Below are positions 21,656 through 31,440 of a stretch of 64,000 nucleotides of DNA, piece after piece; the stretch's first letter is position 1, and each line of letters begins with the position of its first letter. The stretch is from Piromyces finnis (Eukaryota > Neocallimastigomycota > Neocallimastigomycetes > Neocallimastigales > Neocallimastigaceae): assembly GCA_002104945.1 (NCBI GenBank), contig MCFH01000036.1, forward strand, positions 108,501 through 172,500, given 5' to 3'. The notes below the pieces were generated by a model, which was given only the letters and a program-made list of their open reading frames with translations, made no database searches and was not told where the DNA came from. The position numbers and the translations under genes are program-made.

Positions 21656-22808
21656 TATTAAAAATTGATATTAATATTAATATAGATATAGATATAGATA
21701 TTGATATTGATAAATATTGGATAAAAATAATATAAAATAGTATTAGTAAAAACGGATATATAGATTATTGGGCTATTTGTCAAACAATGTTTTAATTTTA
21801 AAACTTGGAAAAAAATTGACTAAGTTGTTGAAAAGCCTAGTTTTAACTTTACTGAAGACTTTAAATTGGAAATAAATTTATATTCTGTCACTTTGAATTT
21901 CTGAATTTGTAAACTTTATTTTTTTAAATAGATTAATACTGTTTGTTGGTTTACTATTGTGTTATGTTGATTCTGATAGTTGGATTTTAATAATTCATTA
22001 ATGTTAATTTATGTTGAAGGTAGAGCGATAAAAGTGTGAGCAGTTATTATACCATATTGCAAAGGGTAAAAGGATTTAAAGAATTAAAATAAAGAACATA
22101 ATAAAATTTCAAAATACTGAATTTGAAGCAAGAGTAGTATATAATAAAAACTAGAATACTCGATTTTTCAGGATTTAAGCTTTTTTGACAAAATGTTAAT
22201 AGAAAAAAAAAGGAGTTTAATACTTACCATAAAATAATTATACAAATATATAGATATATAGATAATATAAAGAATAAAAAATATATAGAAAAGAGAGAGA
22301 AAAAGTATACAAAAGAAGGTTAGTAGAAAGAGATTCCTTGGAAAACCTAGAATTTCAAAAAAAAAAAAGACCTTACTAGAAATCATAAAAAAAAGTCGCG
22401 CCCCTTGAAAAATAAAAAATAAAAATAGAGAAAAATAAAAAAGATTAAAATATAAAAATGAAGGAATGGTAACCTCACCCCCACAATAAAACTCAAAAAC
22501 CTAATGAAAGGAATTACAAACTAATCAAAATATAAAAATGAAGGAATAAAGGAACAAAAAAATAAGTACAAACTTGATTAACAACTGACTATATAAGCTA
22601 TGAAAAAATAAAAAATAAAATCAAATATATTCTTAAAACAATATTTAATACTACAGAATCAGAAAATTTGATTAGTAAAAAGTAACTAATATTTAGGATT
22701 AGGGTATAACAACTGACACACAGATTACCAACACAAGTCGAAAATTTTTGTTTTTTCTTATCAATGTTTCAGAAAAGACAACCCTCTTTCGCAGTTACGC
22801 AAGGCGAC
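21656..22808. other. AT-rich region between LINE fragments
   Basis: Starts with a GATATA/GATATT minisatellite (21670-21716). The rest, to about 22800, shows no coding signal I can defend; it may include the decayed 5' part of LINE copy 1. A short GTCGCGCCCC at about 22395-22404 is unexplained. Confidence 0.5.
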
Positions 22809-22971
22809 CGCTCAGTACCATGAGCTTAGTCCTAATATTTTTTCTTAAAAGACTAAGCATCCATTGCGCAATACTTGGATTTTTTTCTACTCTCTCAGTA
22901 CAATGAGCACGAGTACAGCCCTCTTGAGAAACTTCATTTATTAAATAAATGAAGGCACATTCTAAAGGGAG
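22809..22971 (-). repeat. Palindrome-rich repeat, copy outside LINE copy 2
   Basis: About 163 bp nearly matching 26606-26776 and partly 26778-26900. It is built from successive hairpins: GCTCA...TGAGC around GTACCA, an arm pair around TTGCGCAA, a second CTCAGTAC(A/C)ATGAG, and the palindrome CATTTATTAAATAAATG. In one - strand frame it is open and continues the LINE fragment at 22976-23138, but that frame is not kept in the other copies, so I treat the repeat as probably noncoding. Confidence 0.65.
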
Positions 22972-22975
22972 TTCC

Positions 22976-23143
22976 CTTGAATTGGAATTAATATTGTTAA
23001 AACTTCTTCCTCCAAGAAGAAACTTAAATATTTTATTGCGTACACTAGAATATAATCATACACATTAATATTCACCTGATTATTAGAACTATTACTATTA
23101 TTAACTAAATTACTATCTAGATTAGAATTATTATCTTTACTAG

Positions 23144-23147
<4 letters not shown>
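22976..23147 (-). pseudogene. Older LINE C-terminal fragment (host of LINE copy 2), left part
   Basis: After the Asn/Ser-rich stretch KDNNSNLDSNLVNNSNSSNN, one frame reads VRNKIFKFLLGGRSFNNINS, similar to the VRKTIYNYIFTFLLDG region after the zinc knuckle of LINE copy 1. It continues the Asn/Ser-rich frame at 26905-26972 once LINE copy 2 and one target duplication are removed. The assignment rests on short similarity and is moderate. Confidence 0.55.
23139..23147. repeat. Target-site duplication of LINE copy 2, left copy
   Basis: ACTAGTGCT abuts the poly(A) tail (23148-23172, T on + strand) and recurs at 26905-26913. Confidence 0.75.
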
Positions 23148-23174
<27 letters not shown>

Positions 23175-23339
23175 CGGCATCAAATATTTTTTTTTAGCTT
23201 TATTATTAATTTAATTAAAATTATAACACATGTTATAAAAAAAATTAAAAATAAAAATAAAAATAAAAAAAATATGTTTAAATAAACACAAATGAATAAA
23301 AATTGGGTATAATGCTTCTTTAATTTTTTATCTAGAGTC

Positions 23340-23953
23340 CTACTTGATTTACACCACGTATATTTTCTAAATTTAGGAATGTAATTGACAAGGTGTGAGA
23401 TAACACAATTCAAGTTTTTCCATTTGTTAAAACATCTAACTTGGGCTAACGCACATTTGGCTGACAATGGAGGAATATTCAAATCTTTTGAGATAGAGTA
23501 TAAAGATATAAACGATACAGCTTTATGAACTCCGGCAACCCATCGTATTCCTTTGTTAACATGCTTCTGACCAATCCTAGACCTAGCTTTGTTGGATCCA
23601 AGTAATGGTGCAAAATATAAAACTCTGATGATTACTTGTGAGTTAAGTACTAGCTTTTTGAAAGGAATAGGAATATTAGGATTTCTTAAGAATTTACTGA
23701 CTGAAAAAAGTCCTTTCAAAACCTTGTTATTAAGAGTTTTAATAACTGGTTTAAGGGACAAATTCTTATCAAATGAAACACTAAGATAAGTGTAGCAGTC
23801 AGTAGTTTGAATGGGTTGTCCTGCTAAGTAAAATGTTGGATCTCTCTTGTTCTGATTTTCTATTGATTCAGGACGAATCACCATCGTTGAACATTTCTGG
23901 ATACCAAATTCCATTTCATTATACAATGCCCATTCATTAACTCTTCTAAGCAT
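23340..23953 (-). pseudogene. LINE copy 2: RT thumb/connection region
   Basis: About 205 residues downstream of the RT catalytic motif: EFGIQKCSTMVIRP, then LAGQPIQTTDCYTYLSVSFD, the conserved stretch after FADD in LINE polymerases. The reading frame then runs on into hydrophobic Leu/Phe/Ile residues that are really the AT-rich 3' UTR (to 23180). The zinc knuckle seen in copy 1 is absent, so the C-terminus is deleted. Confidence 0.75.
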
Positions 23954-23988
23954 CTTTTTTAAGCATCCTCTTGATGGAGCACAAATAA

Positions 23989-24303
23989 CTATATCATCTG
24001 CAAAAAGTCCACCACAGCATCGAGTGTCACTAAACTAACTCCGAGATCTTCGCACTCTTTAAATATATCATTAATAAAGAGATTAAAAAGAATAGGAGAA
24101 AGTGGGCATCCTTGACGGACTCCTTTCTTCACATCAAAAGATTTCGAGAATTGTCCATCTAATTTGACATTAGCCTTAGATGTTAAATATAAATTTTTGA
24201 TGAATTGTAAACTCTTACCTCGGATTCCTAAACAATCTAATTTATGGAGAATATTACCGATTGGGACTGAATCGTATGCTTTCCTGAGATCTAAAAAGGC
24301 CAA
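23989..24303 (-). pseudogene. LINE copy 2: reverse transcriptase catalytic core, frameshifted
   Basis: Contains motif A (FLDLRKAYDSVP, first catalytic Asp) and motif B (GVRQGCPLSPILFNLFINDI). A single-base frameshift near 24010-24030 puts the next motif, RCCGGLFADDIVICAPS, into another frame, so the two Asp-bearing motifs cannot be made as one protein. Polymerases of this type copy LINE RNA by target-primed reverse transcription. Confidence 0.85.
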
Positions 24304-24319
24304 CTATGTCTCTTTATTA

Positions 24320-24514
24320 TCATCTACGGCATATTTCTTGGATTGAAATGAAAAGACTGATACTTTCTTCCTTTTTTCGAAAACCAAATTGTTCAGGTCT
24401 AATGAAATTATTCTTTAGACCATATTCTGAGATTCTAGTGGTGACAATTTTGGAAATCAACTTAATACCATTATTGATAAGTGAAATACCTCGGTAGTTA
24501 TCACAATCTGTCAA
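24320..24514 (-). pseudogene. LINE copy 2: RT N-terminal motifs
   Basis: NYRGISLINNGIKLISKIV and RPEQFGFRKKEESISLF are the conserved motifs just before RT motif A. The frame is separated from the linker upstream by an in-frame TAG (about 24558) and from the RT core downstream by stops (about 24304-24320). Confidence 0.8.
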
Positions 24515-24556
24515 ATCTCCCTTCTTAGGAATAGAAACAATACTGGATTCATTCCA

Positions 24557-25126
24557 CTAGCTGGGGAAATCTCCATCCAAAATACGGTTGAATAATTTAA
24601 GAATAAAATTTAAACCATGAGCATCATTATCTGAAGTGGTATTACCGGAAGAATTATTATCTGTAGCATTATTAGAATCATTACTTGATGGAATTAATGC
24701 TTTGTAAAATTCAATTGGAATACCATCCGGACCTGATGCTTTATAATTTGGAGCAGAGAGGATAGCTGACTTGACTTCATCAATACTAATATTTTGATTG
24801 ATATCCCATTCATAAAGCATAGGGAGTGAAAAACGTTTATTCGTTGGTTCTTCATACCAATGCTCCAAATCAAGACTTACACCACTTGGATCAGATGCAA
24901 GATTTTTGAAATGATCATGCCACACTTCTAGTTGTTCTTCTATAGTAACAACTAATTCTCCATTTTTATTTTTAATTGGTTGAGCAATAAAAAAAGAATC
25001 TTTTCCAATCGAGCATTTGAATCTATTCCAAAGACTAAAAGTATAAATAGAAATAATATACTTTCCAGAGAAGTTTTCAAGTGAGGCTTGGCACGAATTA
25101 TGAAAACCTAAATATAAACCTCTCAT
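24557..25126 (-). pseudogene. LINE copy 2: endonuclease-RT linker
   Basis: About 189 residues with VTIEEQLEVWHDHFKNLASD and YKASGPDGIPIEFYK, typical of the region just before the polymerase in L1/Jockey-like elements. An Asn/Ser-rich insertion (SSNDSNNATDNNSSGNTTSD) interrupts the domain. It ends at TAG in front of RT residues WNESSIVSIPKK, so it is inactive. Confidence 0.78.
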
Positions 25127-25288
25127 TTCAGGAACTGATTCGTCAGCTTTCTTGAAAAAGTGTCTATAGTTTCGTAAAGTAACACGACAAGGATAATCTG
25201 TATTCGATCCAGAACCATTACCAGTTTCTTGGAAGCATAAAAATAATATCTATCTCACTTTTCATGATTCCACCCATTGGTGTTTCAA

Positions 25289-26008
25289 TTAAGACAAAAA
25301 ACAAAAGTTATCAGGCTTGTTGGATGAGGAAGAATCGTTGCTATTATTATTATTATTAAAGTCATCGTTATTAATGGATGATGCATCAGAGGAATAAGTG
25401 GAACTATTACTAGATGGCTGTGAAACTGAAGAACTATCAGAGTTGATAGAGCTATTAGAATTAATTGTTGAATGTTGAGATTGAAATTGTGTTTGCTGTA
25501 GATCTGGAATATTTTCATGATGGGAAACTTGTTGAAGATCTTGTTGAAGATCTTGTTGAAGATCTTGTTGAAGATCGGATTGTTGATGAGATTGTTGAAC
25601 TGATTGTTGAAATGATTGTTGAATAGAATGTTGATGTTTATTAGAAACTAAAATTTTACGTTTGAGTGTGGAAAAAGTGTATTTGTGATTCCTTCTACTA
25701 CGAGCTGAAAAGGAAATTGAGGTAACTGAAAGTTTCTTCTTTAACATGTGTAAGATTTTAATACAATCTTTCGATGAACCATGAACCTTGACTAAGAAAA
25801 AGTGATCATTGAAAGTCTGAAAATATTTAACACTAATAACTGAATTAAATTTATCTTCTAGAATAACCTCGAGTTTTTCCCATAGCATATTTACTGACCA
25901 TGATCGAATACCACGGATAAAGAAGGAGCGAATATCATCTAAGGGGATACCATAAGACCGGGTACCACGTCTGATATAATTCTTATCTTTAATATAAAGG
26001 ACTGACAT
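25289..26008 (-). CDS. LINE copy 2: ORF1-like/N-terminal protein
   Basis: A 239-residue open frame. Residues 1-120 are a compact mixed domain (SVLYIKDKNYIRRGTRSYGI ... FNDHFFLVKVHGSSKDCIKI) ending in a basic SARSRRNHKYTF. This is followed by Gln-rich tandem DLQQ repeats (DNA near 25530-25575) and a Ser/Asn-rich tail. Its position before the endonuclease remnant suggests either a nucleic-acid-binding ORF1 or the N-terminal part of a polyprotein. I cannot match it to a named fold. The stop at 25289 lies just before the endonuclease remnants, which are in another frame, so a frameshift is likely. Confidence 0.55.
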   Translation of the reverse strand: MSVLYIKDKNYIRRGTRSYGIPLDDIRSFFIRGIRSWSVNMLWEKLEVILEDKFNSVISVKYFQTFNDHFFLVKVHGSSKDCIKILHMLKKKLSVTSISFSARSRRNHKYTFSTLKRKILVSNKHQHSIQQSFQQSVQQSHQQSDLQQDLQQDLQQDLQQVSHHENIPDLQQTQFQSQHSTINSNSSINSDSSSVSQPSSNSSTYSSDASSINNDDFNNNNNSNDSSSSNKPDNFCFLS

Positions 26009-26605
26009 GATAATAAATTCTAATTAAAAAATATTGAATATAAAATAAATACTAATAAAAATTATAAATATAACGTATATGGAAAAAATCTGTCTCTCTC
26101 TCTCTTCTTAAAAGTACTGGATAGTACAAAAATTGTTACGATGCTTTGTTTAAAGTTTCTTTTTTTTTGAATTCTAGTTGTAAATTTTCTTTAAAAATTC
26201 TAGTTTTGGTTTGTTGTTAGTAAATTCGATTCGTTTTTTGACACTAAACTTGTTTGACTTTACTTTTCATTAAATATTTAAATTGGTAAAAAAATTTGAA
26301 TCAAGAATGTCGACACCAGAAAGCTTGTGAATAGTATTTTTACATGATGTAGAGTGAATCAGTCTCTTACAAGAAACAATACAACAATAGCTACATGAAT
26401 ATAAAAATACAATGCAAATGCTAAAGTTGACTACATTGGATTCTTACAAGAGAAGAGTAGTACTACATGAATACATGAATAAAAGAAAAAATACAGCAAC
26501 AAAATGTATTACTCTTCTAATTAAATACTATACAAACTTACCTGAAAAATCAAACATTCACTTATTCATCAAATACTTAAATTTGATGAATAAAATGTTT
26601 TTTAA

Positions 26606-26900
26606 TCGCTCAGTACCATGAGCTTAGTCCTAATAATTTTCCCTTGAAGACTAACCAAGCATCCATTGCGCAATGCTTGGATTTAATTCTTTCTACTCTC
26701 TCAGTACCATGAGCATGAGTAGACCCCCTTGAGAAATTACATTTATTAAATAAATGAAGGCACATTCCTAAGAGGGCACCAAGCATCCATTGCGCAATAC
26801 TTGGATTTAATTCTTTCTACTCTCTCAGTACCATGAGCATGAGTAGACCCCCTTGAGAAACTACATTTATTAAATAAATGAAGGCACGTTCCCAAGAGGG
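26606..26900 (-). repeat. Tandem palindrome-rich repeats at the 5' end of LINE copy 2
   Basis: Two 123-bp direct copies (26654-26776 and 26778-26900) with about four differences. The first is preceded by an extra GCTCAGTACCATGAGC hairpin segment (26606-26653). Each unit contains hairpin-forming pairs around TTGCGCAA, CTCAGTACCATGAG and CATTTATTAAATAAATG. Tandem 5' monomers act as promoters in some LINEs, for example mouse L1; that role is an inference here. Confidence 0.75.
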
Positions 26901-26904
26901 ATTC

Positions 26905-26972
26905 ACTAGTGCTATCATTACTACTATTATTACTTTGACTACTACTACTATTATTATTATTACTATTGGTAC
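26905..26972 (-). pseudogene. Older LINE fragment (host of LINE copy 2), right part, with target duplication
   Basis: 26905-26913 is the second ACTAGTGCT. Beyond it the - strand reads an Asn/Ser-rich stretch (TNSNNNNSSSSQSNN) that joins in frame to the Asn/Ser-rich part at 23060-23138 if the insertion is removed. Low complexity limits confidence. Confidence 0.5.
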
Positions 26973-28060
26973 AAAAAAATTATAATGTATATTTATAATT
27001 TAATACAAAAGAGTATTAACAACATTAAAAAAAATTAATTCTTTTTCTCATATCAAAAGTACCTCTAATAATATTTACAAAATGGAACACACCTACTTTT
27101 TTCAAACTATTTTTTTTTATTTTTTTTTTTTTTTTTTTATTAATTATATATGCTTAGTTAAATAATAGATTTATTTTCTTTTCTTTTTTTATTCCATTTT
27201 TTAAATAATAATATGCTCTTTTATTTATTACTATGTTTAATAAATAGTACTTCTTTTTTTTTTTAAAAAAAAAAAAATAAACACTATTTAAACAAAAGAT
27301 AATAAAATGTTGAAATGATAAGATATGTTTTTAGATACTAAAAAATTAAAATTTATCTGCAAATAATTTACTTTTATATATGTATTTTTTTTTAACACTA
27401 TAAAAAATTAACACATTATATATAAATTATACTTGAAGTGATAACAAAATAATTAATAGTTCATTATACAAAAACTATATATATATATGAGAAAATTAAA
27501 AAAAGTTTTTTTTTTTTTTAAATGCATAGGTACTTTATAATTATTTAAAGTACCTAGTCATTGTTGATTCCTTTCTTTTTTTTTTCTCTCTTTATATATT
27601 ATTTCTTCCTAGAAAATGATTTACTACAGTTTAACGGGATCTTAGTAAGTCGTCATTTCTAACTAATTTTCTCATTTTAGCCTCTTCCAATTGAAAAATA
27701 AAAAATTAAATACCAAGAAAAACTAGTTAATATTTTACAAGAAAAATAAATTTTTTTGGCGTTTTTTTTTTTTTTTTCAAAAATATTTTTTGATAGGACA
27801 GAAAGAATAGAAATATACTTCTTTACCAAAAATAAATATAGGTTGAATGTAAATCTTTTTCAAAAAAAATTTACTATATACATATATATTACATATGAAT
27901 TATATTGGAATAGTAGTTTACTAATGGCAATGTTGAGGTGTTTGTTATTAAATATCCATCGATATTACTACCCTTTATAAATATATAATTGGTAATAATA
28001 ATTAGTTTAGCAAAATTTATTGCGTTTTCATGAAGGGAATTCTCAAGCCATACATTCAAT
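26973..28060. other. AT-rich intergenic region
   Basis: Downstream of the GATA gene. T-rich and A-rich runs (27110-27140, 27248-27272, 27505-27520, 27760-27778). No supported gene on either strand. Confidence 0.6.
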
Positions 28061-29074
28061 TTAACAAACTTTTTCGTTTCTAAGACTTATCAATAAGTGA
28101 GCAGCCTCAATATCTTGATTATCATAACCATTAGTATTATCCTCTAAATGATTCATATAATAATTGTTGTTTGGTGAAACAGATAGTGGTGTTGGAATAG
28201 CATGTTCATGATAATGTTGATAATTATTTACAGGGGTATCTGTACTATTCATAATAGATGCAATTGAAGTTTTATTATTTTTTTGTTGGTATCTTCCTTC
28301 ATCATCCGACATGATCATCATATCATTATCTCTATTATCCATATCCATTATGGTATTCATGGTAGGACTATCTTCTTCCTTCATGACAATAGATGGAAGA
28401 TTATTATAATAGTGTTCTGAATTATTTTTTTGGGCCAATGGTGCAGGTAACATTGGTAACTTGCGATCATTGGTAATATTTTGATTCGTGTTATGACTTA
28501 TTTTCATGAGTGGGGAAGGAGAAAAGGATTGACTTAATGGTGGAGAAGAAATGGAAGAAGATGCTATATTTTTCTTTATTGGAATTGGCATAGAAGATGG
28601 TGTCGTCATTTTAAATGTTGGAGAGAGTGTACTCATAGAAGCATTGTTGGTGTTATTACTACAATTATACATGGCTCCATTATTGTTCAGAGTAGGAGTG
28701 GTAGTAGTATTTGAATGGAACATCATAGGTTGTAAAGTAGGTGACATATTAGAAGCAGTAGCATTAATTTTTGTTAAAGCTGGAGCAATAGTAGTAGTAT
28801 ATGGATAGTTTGGACGACTCATAACATTTGGATAAATATTTTGAAAACGTTGATTTTGATTTTTATTTTCATTATTTTGGTGATTTGAACGTCTAGCAGA
28901 ACGAGAAGATGAATTAGCCAATGAAATTGGTCTTGGTTTCTTATGATGCTTATGATATAAACCACAAGCATTACATAAAACTTCCCCCTTATCACCTCTT
29001 CTCCAAAGAGGGGAAGTTCTAGTTTGGCAGACCGTACAAACCATTTCGCCACGTTGTCTCGAGCTTCTGGTCAT
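28061..29074 (-). CDS. GATA-type zinc-finger transcription factor
   Basis: A 337-residue protein without introns. A single GATA finger sits at the extreme N-terminus: Cys13-X2-Cys16-X17-Cys34-X2-Cys37, with TSPLWRRGDKGEVLCNACGL and the basic tail HKHHKKPRP that contacts the (A/T)GATA(A/G) minor groove. The rest is low-complexity Asn, Ser, Thr, Pro and Met, probably disordered activation sequence, with a small acidic MKEEDSPTM segment. X17 spacing is the common fungal/animal class. One finger separates it from two-finger iron regulators of the SreA/Fep1 type; a nitrogen, light or developmental role cannot be chosen from sequence. The start is the first ATG; the finger begins only 12 residues in. 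It ends with TAA. Confidence 0.92.
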   Translation of the reverse strand: MTRSSRQRGEMVCTVCQTRTSPLWRRGDKGEVLCNACGLYHKHHKKPRPISLANSSSRSARRSNHQNNENKNQNQRFQNIYPNVMSRPNYPYTTTIAPALTKINATASNMSPTLQPMMFHSNTTTTPTLNNNGAMYNCSNNTNNASMSTLSPTFKMTTPSSMPIPIKKNIASSSISSPPLSQSFSPSPLMKISHNTNQNITNDRKLPMLPAPLAQKNNSEHYYNNLPSIVMKEEDSPTMNTIMDMDNRDNDMMIMSDDEGRYQQKNNKTSIASIMNSTDTPVNNYQHYHEHAIPTPLSVSPNNNYYMNHLEDNTNGYDNQDIEAAHLLISLRNEKVC

Positions 29075-29146
29075 TTTGGTCTTCTTTTTAACGGTGACTT
29101 TCTTGTATTGAAGAATTTTGGAAAATTTAAAAAATAAAAAAAAATT

Positions 29147-29155
29147 GGGGCGGGA
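29147..29155 (-). promoter_or_regulatory. GC-rich box upstream of the GATA gene
   Basis: GGGGCGGGA on the + strand (TCCCGCCCC on the gene strand), 73 nt upstream of the ATG, in a region that is otherwise almost only A and T. It resembles a GC-box or stress-response-like element. The binding factor is unknown. Confidence 0.3.
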
Positions 29156-30629
29156 TAAAAAAATAAATGGTTTTATTACTGAACCGTTTTAAGTTTTATT
29201 GTTTTTTCTTACGAATTGAATACGAATTAATCTCTTTAAACCAATATTTTTTTTTATCTACCGTATACGCAAGTGAAAAAAATAACAAGGATGATAATTT
29301 ATTTATTGATTTTTTTTAATTAAAATATACGATTTTGTGGATTGAGATGTTTTTTTTTTTCTTTTGGTGCTTTATAACTATTTCTCTATACGTTTAATTG
29401 TGTTGTTGTTGTTGCATATAAAGTACAATTATTTTTTTTTCCTACAAAATGAGGTATTTACAAAAAAAAGTTATCCTACTAAATTTATATTTTTAATTAA
29501 TTAAAAAGTAAAAATAAAAAATTGTTTAATAGGAAAATGGGAAAATCGAATCCTTTATATATTATTTTTTAAAATTAAAGTTTCAAGATTAATATCCTAT
29601 TGTTCAATATATTATTTAATATAAATCAAAAAAAGAAATTAATCATCATCAAAAAAAGAAGTTTTTTTTATTTCTTTTTTGTCCATTCCATTCTGATATC
29701 TTTTTAAATTTAATTTAATATGTCATAATATATGGTATAGTGTATTGTATGATATAGTTTCTATTTATTATCAATATTATATAAATATATTTATTTTTAA
29801 ATCCTACAAGAAAGCAAATTTAAAAATAATTAAAAATCTTACAAAAGATAATATATTTAATTCAATGATAATATATGGTAAATTATATCATGAGTTTACT
29901 CTTTCCTAATACTTTTTAAATATGACATGATAATTAATATATGTCAAAATTTATTGATAATATATGAATGGTAAAAAATTATTTCAAATAAAATTAAACA
30001 GCTTGATATTTATTAAGATTAAAAAAGTTTAATTTTTATATTAAATTTTATTTATGCATATATTAATAATATATTAAATATATTACCAATTCAATGTGAA
30101 TTTATGGTGATGGAATTTAATGGATTTATAAATAATATATATCAAATATAAATAATGGTATATAATAGAATACACTAAAATTAACAGTTGATATATATAA
30201 ACATATATATTAAAATATATTTAATTCAAAATTAATGAATGACTTTTAAAAAACATTTGAACTCTAAAAAAGGTTAATGTATATATATTACACTATAATC
30301 TAATATATTATATTTTAGATATTTTTATATATCGCGATTATTTTAAAAAATCTTTCTATTTCTATCCTATATCCTACGAAATGGATCATTATTTTTTCTA
30401 TTCAAATGAAATAAACTATTTAATATATTATCATTAGTATTAATAATATATTTTATTAATATAATTCATATATATTATTTAATATATTATATAATAGAGT
30501 TTAATCAAAAAAAATGAACCTTCATATGATGCCAAAATAACTAAAAATTATTGAATCAATTTGATATTAAATTTAAAATTACTTTATATATTATTAATAT
30601 ATTGTTGCAATATATTTTAAAAGTCAATA

Positions 30630-30693
30630 GACTTGGCCAGAGTTTCATGCAGTAGTGGTGGTAGGTGGTGGTAGGTGGTATTCATGCAGTAGG
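30630..30693. repeat. GT-rich island with a short direct repeat
   Basis: TTCATGCAGTAG occurs twice, separated by GGTGGTAGGT repeats, next to TTGGCCAGAGTTT, which resembles the palindrome at 10796-10809. Possibly a mobile-element relic. Confidence 0.35.
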
Positions 30694-31181
30694 AAGACAG
30701 TGAAAATAGTAAAAGTAAAAAATGGTGGAATACTATAAAACAACATAAACAAAGATTTGATTTATTTTTATAAAGTGATGTGCGAATGTGTTGAGGTGCA
30801 AATGTGCTGATGTCAAAAGCATAATATTGGTTTAATTTTTTATATTCCATCATGCAAATAAAAAAATTTTTTTATTTGTTTATCAAAAATTCTAAGCTTG
30901 TTTTTGATCCAGCATGGTTTAGTCAAAAAAAAAAAAAAAAAAAAAAAGATGGTTAATGCTTTTCTTTTCTTTATTTTTAATAATAAAAGGTATTAGTATT
31001 TTAAATTTAACATGAATACTGTTTTTAATGCATTAAACGAAAGTGTTTTCTCTAACAAAAAAGACAATTTAGAATAATGATTAAAAAAAAATCATTTTTA
31101 TTAATTTAATTTAATTTAATTAATAGTAAATTATTTTTTAATTTATCAATAATACTAATAAAAAAAAAAAAAGGCATGGCG

Positions 31182-31440
31182 ACAAGGTCATAGTACATAA
31201 TAGTACATAATAGTATATTACAAGGTCATAGTACATAATAGTACATAATAGTATATTACAAGGTCATAGTACATAATAGTACATAATAGTATATTACAAG
31301 GTCATAGTACATAGTACATAATAGTACATAATAGTATATTACAAGGTCATAGTACATAATAGTACATAATAGTATATTACAAGGTCATAGTACATAATAG
31401 TACATAATAGTATATTACAAGGTCATAGTACATAATAGTA
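31182..31440. repeat. 38-bp minisatellite
   Basis: Six full copies and one partial of a 38-bp unit starting ACAAGGTCATAGTACATAAT. The starts are at 31182, 31220, 31258, 31296, 31341, 31379 and 31417. The fourth copy has a 7-bp internal duplication. Each unit itself contains the 10-bp AGTACATAAT twice. A degenerate copy continues to about 31480. Confidence 0.95.

Larger units (their letters stand above)
23148..26904 (-). mobile_element. LINE (copy 2), 3.76 kb with poly(A) tail and target duplication
   Basis: Order on the - strand: 5' region with two 123-bp tandem repeats (26904-26606); about 600 bp untranslated; ORF1-like N-terminal region (26008-25289); endonuclease remnant with EIDIIF and LCFQETGNGS in shifted frames (about 25270-25150) and the bulk of the endonuclease missing; linker with KASGPDGIPIEFYK; RT motifs; RT thumb; 3' UTR; 25-nt poly(A). 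It sits between 9-bp copies of ACTAGTGCT. Several stops and frameshifts make it non-autonomous. Its 3' end matches the young insert at 15215-15318, so relatives of this copy were recently active. Confidence 0.88.

Noticed and set aside
22168-22386. Hydrophobic - strand frame of 72 residues
   Set aside because: AT-rich sequence often mimics membrane segments; there is no supporting motif or context.
22962-23183. 73-residue open frame beginning MMPLKKKK
   Set aside because: It crosses the junction between LINE copy 2's poly(A) tail (read as poly-Lys) and the older LINE flank, so it is a chimera of the insertion, not a gene.
27756-27980. 74-residue + strand frame rich in Phe
   Set aside because: Starts in a T run and has no conserved motif; ordinary AT-rich chance frame.
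30617-30853. 78-residue - strand frame
   Set aside because: No domain, no start context, and it overlaps a GT-rich repeat; composition does not support coding.
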